Shown: positions 19,114 through 24,242 of the stretch, one piece after another
Layout: each line of letters begins with the position of its first letter
How positions within the stretch are numbered: the first letter of the stretch is position 1
NCBI GenBank assembly: GCA_001579985.1
Contig: LRSR01009385.1
Location: 1-24,242 of the forward strand
Reading direction: 5' to 3'
From: Hypsibius dujardini
Taxonomy: Eukaryota > Tardigrada > Eutardigrada > Parachela > Hypsibiidae
DNA: 24,242 nt
Notes under the pieces: generated by a model
Seen by the model: the letters and a program-made list of their open reading frames with translations, nothing else
Told to the model about the DNA's origin: nothing
The model's database searches: none
Made by a program: the position numbers and the translations under genes

Positions 19114-22100
19114 TTACTGGCGAGACATCCTTTGAGCTATAGAGTGGGGCCGACCGTAGACCTTGGACGCCTTGTTGCTGTGACCGAAATCATCGTCCAA
19201 CCCGTCGGCTGCCGCAATTTCTACAAATACAAAAATAGACAATTAAATTTGAGACAGACACAAACCATAGCTTGAATTGCTACAGACGGATTTGCAGCCT
19301 GCAGACTGCAGACAAACGAACGGACGGACGTACGGACGGACAGACAGACAGACAGACAAACAGACAAACAGACACAGACAAACACAGACACAGACAAAAA
19401 CACAGACACAGACACAGTCAGACAGACAGACAGACAGACAGACAGACACACACGAACAGACGTACAGGCACACAGATTGACAAACTGACAAAAGAAAGGC
19501 AGATGTAGAATAAACATGAGAAAGTCATCAATACCTCTGAGCTTTCTCTTGTGGGTTTTTAATATTTTCGCATTGTGTAACCGCCAGAAATAAAGTCTGC
19601 AGTATAACACACTCAGAGCAAACAGCCCGACCAGTGTTCCCAAAAACGTCGCCAGATGAACACTATACGGATTGGGCTTTGCCCCGCGTATTCGAACGAC
19701 GAACTCCAAATCGAAAATGCAGTACGTCTCGTTGTTTGGCATATCTCTGAAAACCATAACTCACTTGAACATAAAATACAGCACTACCAGATAGCTATAG
19801 CAATCTGAAGATTATAGGTGGTGACGGATTGGTTATAGGACTGACCAGGTCGTCGTTGTCGTCGTCTCCCCCCACCCCCCCCCCCGGGTAGGCTTAACAC
19901 CTCGTCTCAGCTGACCACAATCCGCCACTGACCAGAGGCAAACTTACTTATTGGTAACGCGAATTAGGAAGTTCAAATGTGGCTCGTCAAACAATCCGAT
20001 TGTGAGGTTGCTGCCGCAGGGCGAGTCCGGTTGGCAAGTGAATATTATAAAGTTGCGCCCGATGCTCAACGATCGTTTCTCTAACTCCACTTGTTCGGTG
20101 TTGTTGGTGTCCCAGATTAGCTTCTGCGAATTGGAACTGCAATTGTGCAAACGATAATCAAATCAGTAAACGTTTCCTCAATTTTCCCGCTTGTCTTTGA
20201 GACATAGGAATTCATTTACATGGGCTCTTTTCCCACCCAAAAATTTAGACTTGACACCATATTTTTGTTCTTAAATGAAATATTCCTAACCAATAATTTA
20301 AAAGGGGAAAGTGGCTAGCAGCAAAAATGTTATATGTTTTCGAAGACAAAATTAGGATGACCTCAATTAGGTTGTGCCGATTGCTGTCGTGAACTGCCTC
20401 ATTGATTGACTAGCGCTCTCTGCTTTCGTTTATTTCCGGCATCAATTTGCTAAAATAGTTTCTCTAATCTAAAATTGTAACATTTTCTGGCCCAAAAGTC
20501 AATTCTGGTTCGACATGTAAATTGTTTTAGAAGAGATGTCTTGGAGTTGGAGACACTGAAAATATTTTTCGAAACATTGATAGTGATATCTTGCATATCA
20601 ATATTTCGAAAAATATTTCCACTGTCTCCAACTTCAAGACCTCTCTTCTAAACAAAATAAAGCTCATATGAGCTGATTATAATGATAGGCTTGTGTCGTT
20701 GAAGCCCACAGCTTCGCCCCAAAATTTGTTTTCCTGATGCTATTATATTCCAAATTAAATTCTGACTCAAACCAGGGAAGAAAACTTGAAAGAATTTTTT
20801 TTATTGCAACTTAATTGCAACTATATTTTTTATTTTATGTTGCTGATATCTTCCCGTTGATATTTCCCCGTTGTAGTCAAACTTCCTAAATGTTTTTCCG
20901 TTGAACCAGAACCACTTTGCAGCTGGCCATAATGTATAAAATCATAGTGGGGGTGTATTATTCAGAAAAGAATTGGATTTAATCCGAATTTTAGGGTGGT
21001 CACTCACTAATATGTTATAGTGTAATTTAATTTAATTAAACTTAATTCTACTGTTGAATACGGTAGTGACAGACAATAGCATTTACCCGTCCGCGCTGAG
21101 GATATTATACTGTTCAACCTGATCCGCAGGGAAGCGTGTCATGTTTGTGGGTGGCCCGTAGGAAAAGCCGACGACGTAAAGGCGGAACTTTCCGCTGAAG
21201 TTGGTGCCCATGTTGGTGGCGTGATCGACCAACCGCAGATAGATCGGAACGGGAGTGCCTGGAAATGCTCAAAGTTTACATACAGCCCAGAATAATTACC
21301 AAAAAATGAATACATATAATTTGCGAGACACGATCCGTATAATTAAATGTGAACAAAATTAAGCGCGGTTTGTTAGGGAAATTTTTGCAAACAGGAAGAA
21401 TCAGAACTGGAATTATGTTTAACGGAACAAGTGCCAGATGGAAAAATACTTTAATATTTAATGAAGGAAATGCTCTGCAAACCTTCGGTGTCGGTGACAC
21501 AAGGCATGTGGTCAACTACGTCGCTGCAATCGGTGTAACTGGGGGCTTTCGTGTCCACCAAAAGTGTCCAGTCAAACTGCAGCTTCAACGACGGCCGGCA
21601 TCCCACGTAGACAGTAGCTTCGTAAACAGGCTGAAGAAGACGGAGATTGAGGAGCTTGTATGTCTAGAATCTTTATTCTAAAACACGTGCACTTACCTGA
21701 TTGGGATAGCAGTCAATCGATTGGGGTATCATGATTGAAACTGTATCAGTAATCAGCGGCAACCCTGGAAGGAATTGCGGCAGGGTTCCCGCTTCAGAAA
21801 ATGTTATCTGCAATTACGTTTCCACATTTAATTAGTACTCGTGCGTCTGTCTGTCTGTCTGCTTGCATGTTTGCATGTCTGTCTATCTGTCTGGTTATCT
21901 GCTTTTCTGTCTGTCTGCCTTGGAGAGATTGTTTGACTTACTTCGTATGAGGCCACGTGCTCTGTGGCGTCATACTTCAGCACGACGCTCCCTTGCAGTA
22001 AAGAACCATTAACCAGATGAAACCCGACTTTGGGGAGACCCGCGATATCAGTAAGACCGAAACCGCCTTCCAAAACAAAGTACTATTTAATATAGTACGA

Positions 22101-22719
22101 TGTAGTCTAGAACCTAGCTCTGACTAGTAATAAATTTTCACCTGACCTGTGGGTTTAATATCATACAATGATACAACAATAGTGAAGTGTCCCAGTCGGT
22201 CAACGTAAATATGGTCGGGAAAGTCGTGAAAGAGCACGCTCTGATCCTCCACCGATATGCACTGAAAGTCCTCCTTCATAATCATAATTCGTCGCGGATC
22301 CGACCGCGCGACAATTTTTTCGTATTGCTGACGGATTTTAAAAACATTTTTCAGCGATACTCTCTTGCCATTTCTACAGAAACGGGAAGATGTAGGCTCA
22401 AACTCACCCACTTGTTGGAGTGGTTGTTAGTGTTGAAGTACACTGACACCTGCTCGGAATACCCGGGCGGTGCTGTTGTGTAGTTGGAATTGAACTCCTG
22501 TATGATGAAGGCACTGATGGAGCGCAGAGTAGTGGCGTAGACGGTGGCGACCTCCGGCAGCTGGTAGTAGTCTTCCTGCCGGGTTTGAGGCTTGAAGTAT
22601 CTGAAATACTGCAGACAAAACATACTTAACGATCCACCAATTGTTTTCACGGGACGAGATTTCAAAAGGCTGTAGTAAGAGATTGGACCGAATAAAAAGG
22701 TTCATGCATGGCCTGTTTC
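19114..22719 (-). CDS. CatSper auxiliary subunit, epsilon/delta-like (C-terminal exons)
   Basis: Ten exons join in phase: 22719-22626, 22600-22412, 22373-22147, 22066-21942, 21807-21697, 21663-21483, 21258-21087, 20136-19948, 19746-19535, 19220-19114; about 535 residues, open upstream. The ectodomain includes NRPCMNLFIRSN, ENNWW, DFQCISVEDQSVLF, then VYVGCRPSLKLQFDW and SDVVDHMPC, the cysteine-bearing block typical of CatSper delta/epsilon, followed by GTPVPIYLRLVDHA, FRLYVVGFSYGPP, QKLIWDT and CQPDSPCGSNLTIGL. The membrane end reads ETYCIFDLEFVVRIRG, then one transmembrane helix (LATFLGTLVGLFALSVLYC) and a 50-residue basic tail ending MSRQ. Many N-glycosylation sequons fit an extracellular region. 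In animals these subunits form the canopy of the sperm flagellar Ca2+ channel. Identification rests on remembered family motifs, not on an alignment; delta versus epsilon is not certain. Confidence 0.75.
19318..19495 (+). repeat. CAGA/CAGACA/CGGA microsatellite tract in CatSper-like gene intron
   Basis: Units of CAGA and CAGACA with CGGACGGA at the left edge, on the plus strand; TCTG in gene sense. It occupies most of the last intron (19534-19221). The long minus-strand frame through it (runs of VCLSVCLS) is an artefact extending exon 19746-19535 beyond its donor. Confidence 0.92.
19866..19886 (-). other. Poly-C/poly-G block in intron, possible G-quadruplex
   Basis: The plus strand has six C, A, eleven C and then GGG, preceded by GTCGTC repeats. 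The gene-sense strand is therefore a G run able to form a G-quadruplex in the pre-mRNA, about 60 nt from the 20136-19948 donor. It may also be a place where sequencing is unreliable. Confidence 0.4.
20530..20648. mobile_element. Palindromic MITE / fold-back, 119 bp
   Basis: Two arms of about 57 nt are inverted copies with a few mismatches and a loop of only a few bases around ATATCTTGCATAT. The outer ends read GAAGAGA..TCTCTTC and are flanked by TA on both sides (20528-20529, 20649-20650), which suits a tiny Tc1-mariner-type MITE. It lies in the 950-nt intron of the CatSper-like gene. The transcript would fold into a long hairpin, so a small-RNA precursor is an alternative reading. The rest of that intron holds no feature I can name. 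Confidence 0.8.
21841..21922 (+). repeat. TCTG microsatellite tract in CatSper-like gene intron
   Basis: TCTGTCTG units with GCATGT interruptions on the plus strand; CAGA in gene sense. It sits between exons 22066-21942 and 21807-21697, close to the acceptor side. Confidence 0.88.
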
Positions 22720-23293
22720 CTGCGCAAAAATGGAGCAGCGAGTTCTTTAGAACTGGAATAATTTCCGAGTTGATACTGTCACTTAACGTGAGGCAAAATT
22801 ATATTTAAATAATTTCCGACTTTTTCAAAAAATTCGTATGGACCTTTGCAGTAGATCTTTACGGTGGTTGGCACAAAAAGCTATTAAATTAGCTGTGGTA
22901 AACAAAATTGGAAAAATTATGTAGTTATATGAGTAGAACTAAGCAAAGCAAATAGTTCATCGTTTGGAATTGGATTTGAAATCTATTGAATATTACGAAA
23001 AGTCATTCTGGTACAAAAACAGTATTATAGGCGGAATTTAGAGAAATGGCAAAACCAGCGCGATGGATTTTTCTCAGGATCGAGGGATTTAGAGGGAAAA
23101 ACAAGAACAAAAAATAGCCAACGAATTTCGATTAAGACCAGACTAAAAATCTTCAGTCAAAATGTAAATAAAATGCCTAAAATTAAATCAAAATAAATGA
23201 ATTTCAAAATCAAGTCAAATGAATTTCAATGTAGAGGCGGGCTCTATTTGATTTGACATTTGGCATTTGATGCCGTCGTGAATGCTTCCACCT
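22720..23293 (-). other. Presumed intron upstream of the first visible CatSper-like exon
   Basis: AT-rich, with no exon or ORF that I can support. The acceptor of exon 22719-22626 (TTTTTGCGCAG) expects a phase-1 donor upstream, which was not found in the window, so the 5' half of the gene probably lies to the right. Confidence 0.4.
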
Positions 23294-23295
23294 TA

Positions 23296-24167
23296 CCGGG
23301 TCCGGGAATGCTTTTGAGACAAATTTATAACCATCATTTCCCGGTCACTACTCATCCCAATGCCTCAAAGTTTACAACGCCTGTCCAAGTGAGCATCCAC
23401 TACAGGCCAAAAAATGAAATTTAATTTACACCCTGAAAAATGGCAGACAAAAACCAATGGCAGACCCAATCTCAATAATGGCTCAGGTCGCATCTTCATT
23501 TGCTACCAAAAACCTTGCCTTATGAGAGATACAGTGCCCAATAACCTGACATAAATTCGGGAAGATCTTGTCATTAAATTGCTTTTTGAAAAGTGCTCTT
23601 CGCTTCGCGATGCATAGTTTCCCCGTGTGCTGCATGCCCGCAACCAGTTTGGTATCAATCTGCTCCTAAAGTGTTGGGTTGTCAAGCAAATTAAATTAGG
23701 TTGAAAGTAAAACATGCGAAAAAACAAGCTGAATCAGAAAGAATGGGAATCGAAATATGACGATTTATGCAAATTTGAGGAGTCATCGAAATTGAAGCCT
23801 TCATAAAAAACCAATAAAGTGATCGAGTTTAGTTTGTGGCTCAAGGTAGCCATCAATATCAGGGCTAAACAATAGCTGTTTCACATTTTTTTATAAAAGG
23901 AAGCATGGCGCGAAAGAGCGGTTTGTCGAAGTTTCACGCGAATAAAAAATAATATTCCGTACTGCGCTGGGCCAATGACAATTTCCACCGGTGTTCACAA
24001 AATATTACACAGCAAAGGCCTCGATGAGTTTTAAAACCTACATTGGAGCACATAATTTGTAGCCCATAGATGTAGAAAGAAACTGGAGTTTACCTTTTTT
24101 CTTTAATATATACACTCTGCGCGCATGGGCGTGGCAAAATTTTTCTCAAAAGCATTCCCGAACACGG
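23296..24167. mobile_element. Mariner-type non-autonomous element, 872 bp
   Basis: The left end CCGGGTCCGGGAATGCTTTT and the inverted right end CCGTGTTCGGGAATGCTTTT both continue GAGA and an AAATTT stretch, matching at about 28 of 31 positions, with TA on both sides (23294-23295 and 24168-24169). The first 20 nt resemble the ends of the DD37D element at 13324-14640. No transposase motif is seen in any frame, so it is either an internally deleted copy or an unrelated passenger between mariner ends. It lies in the presumed upstream intron or flank of the CatSper-like gene. Confidence 0.85.
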
Positions 24168-24242
24168 TATTAGACTACATGTCTGTCAGTCAGTTTCACC
24201 ATGCTTTAATTTCTGAGACCATAAATGTTTTTCTGGAGCCAG

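Noticed and set aside
19221-19500. Long minus-strand frame rich in VCLSVCLS, looking like a membrane protein
   Set aside because: It is the translation of CAGA repeats running past the donor of exon 19746-19535; a proper acceptor and terminal exon follow at 19220.
21349-21681. 110-codon plus-strand frame
   Set aside because: Antisense of CatSper-like exon 21663-21483 and its flanking intron.
22427-22599. Minus-strand frame continuing from ENNWWIVK without splicing
   Set aside because: It is out of frame with the conserved protein; removal of 25 nt joins the two in phase.

Overview
The window reads as animal nuclear DNA. Every gene I can support is split by introns with GT..AG borders that keep reading phase, gene density is low, and transposons and simple repeats fill introns and spacers. 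Several introns are very small (candidates of 25, 33, 38, 38 and 41 nt) beside others of 0.5 to 1.9 kb. That mixture, with the gene set (Ly6, CNNM, PEBP, a CatSper auxiliary subunit), would suit a flatworm or another lophotrochozoan. This is inference; the sequence does not prove the taxon.

Layout, left to right: (1) 1-482 (+), the 3' two exons of a Ly6/uPAR three-finger protein with a GPI-type tail. (2) 2010-8105 (-), a complete six-exon CNNM (cyclin-M) divalent-metal transport mediator of 791 codons plus stop, its start at 8105 and stop at 2010. (3) 9101-9490 (+), a candidate small secreted cysteine-rich protein with a TATA box. (4) 9556-9976, a pogo/Tigger-like MITE. (5) 10246-15240 (+), a decayed tyrosine-recombinase retrotransposon of the Ngaro/DIRS group (gag with SAP and SAM-like segments and a Cys/His finger, RT, RNase H, YR), its recombinase split by a 1317-bp DD37D mariner-type transposon at 13324-14640. 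(6) 15398-15978 (+), a PEBP-family gene. (7) 16086-17343, possibly to 17776 (-), an unrecognised coiled-coil protein with an in-frame TGA. (8) 19114-22719 (-), the C-terminal ten exons of a CatSper epsilon/delta-like sperm-channel subunit, open at the right. Its upstream part may contain a second mariner-type element without visible transposase (23296-24167).

No operon or shared pathway is visible; these are separate animal genes. What ties the window together is repeat structure: three copies of one uncharacterised dispersed repeat (933-1350, 6007-6213, 8405-8716), CAGA/CAGACA tracts on either strand mostly in introns, and four mobile elements of the Tc1-mariner/pogo type recognised by inverted ends with TA duplications. 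The most notable points are the CatSper-like gene, the nested insertion in the YR element, the dispersed repeat family, the ultra-short intron candidates and the complementary CAGA tracts that bracket exons.
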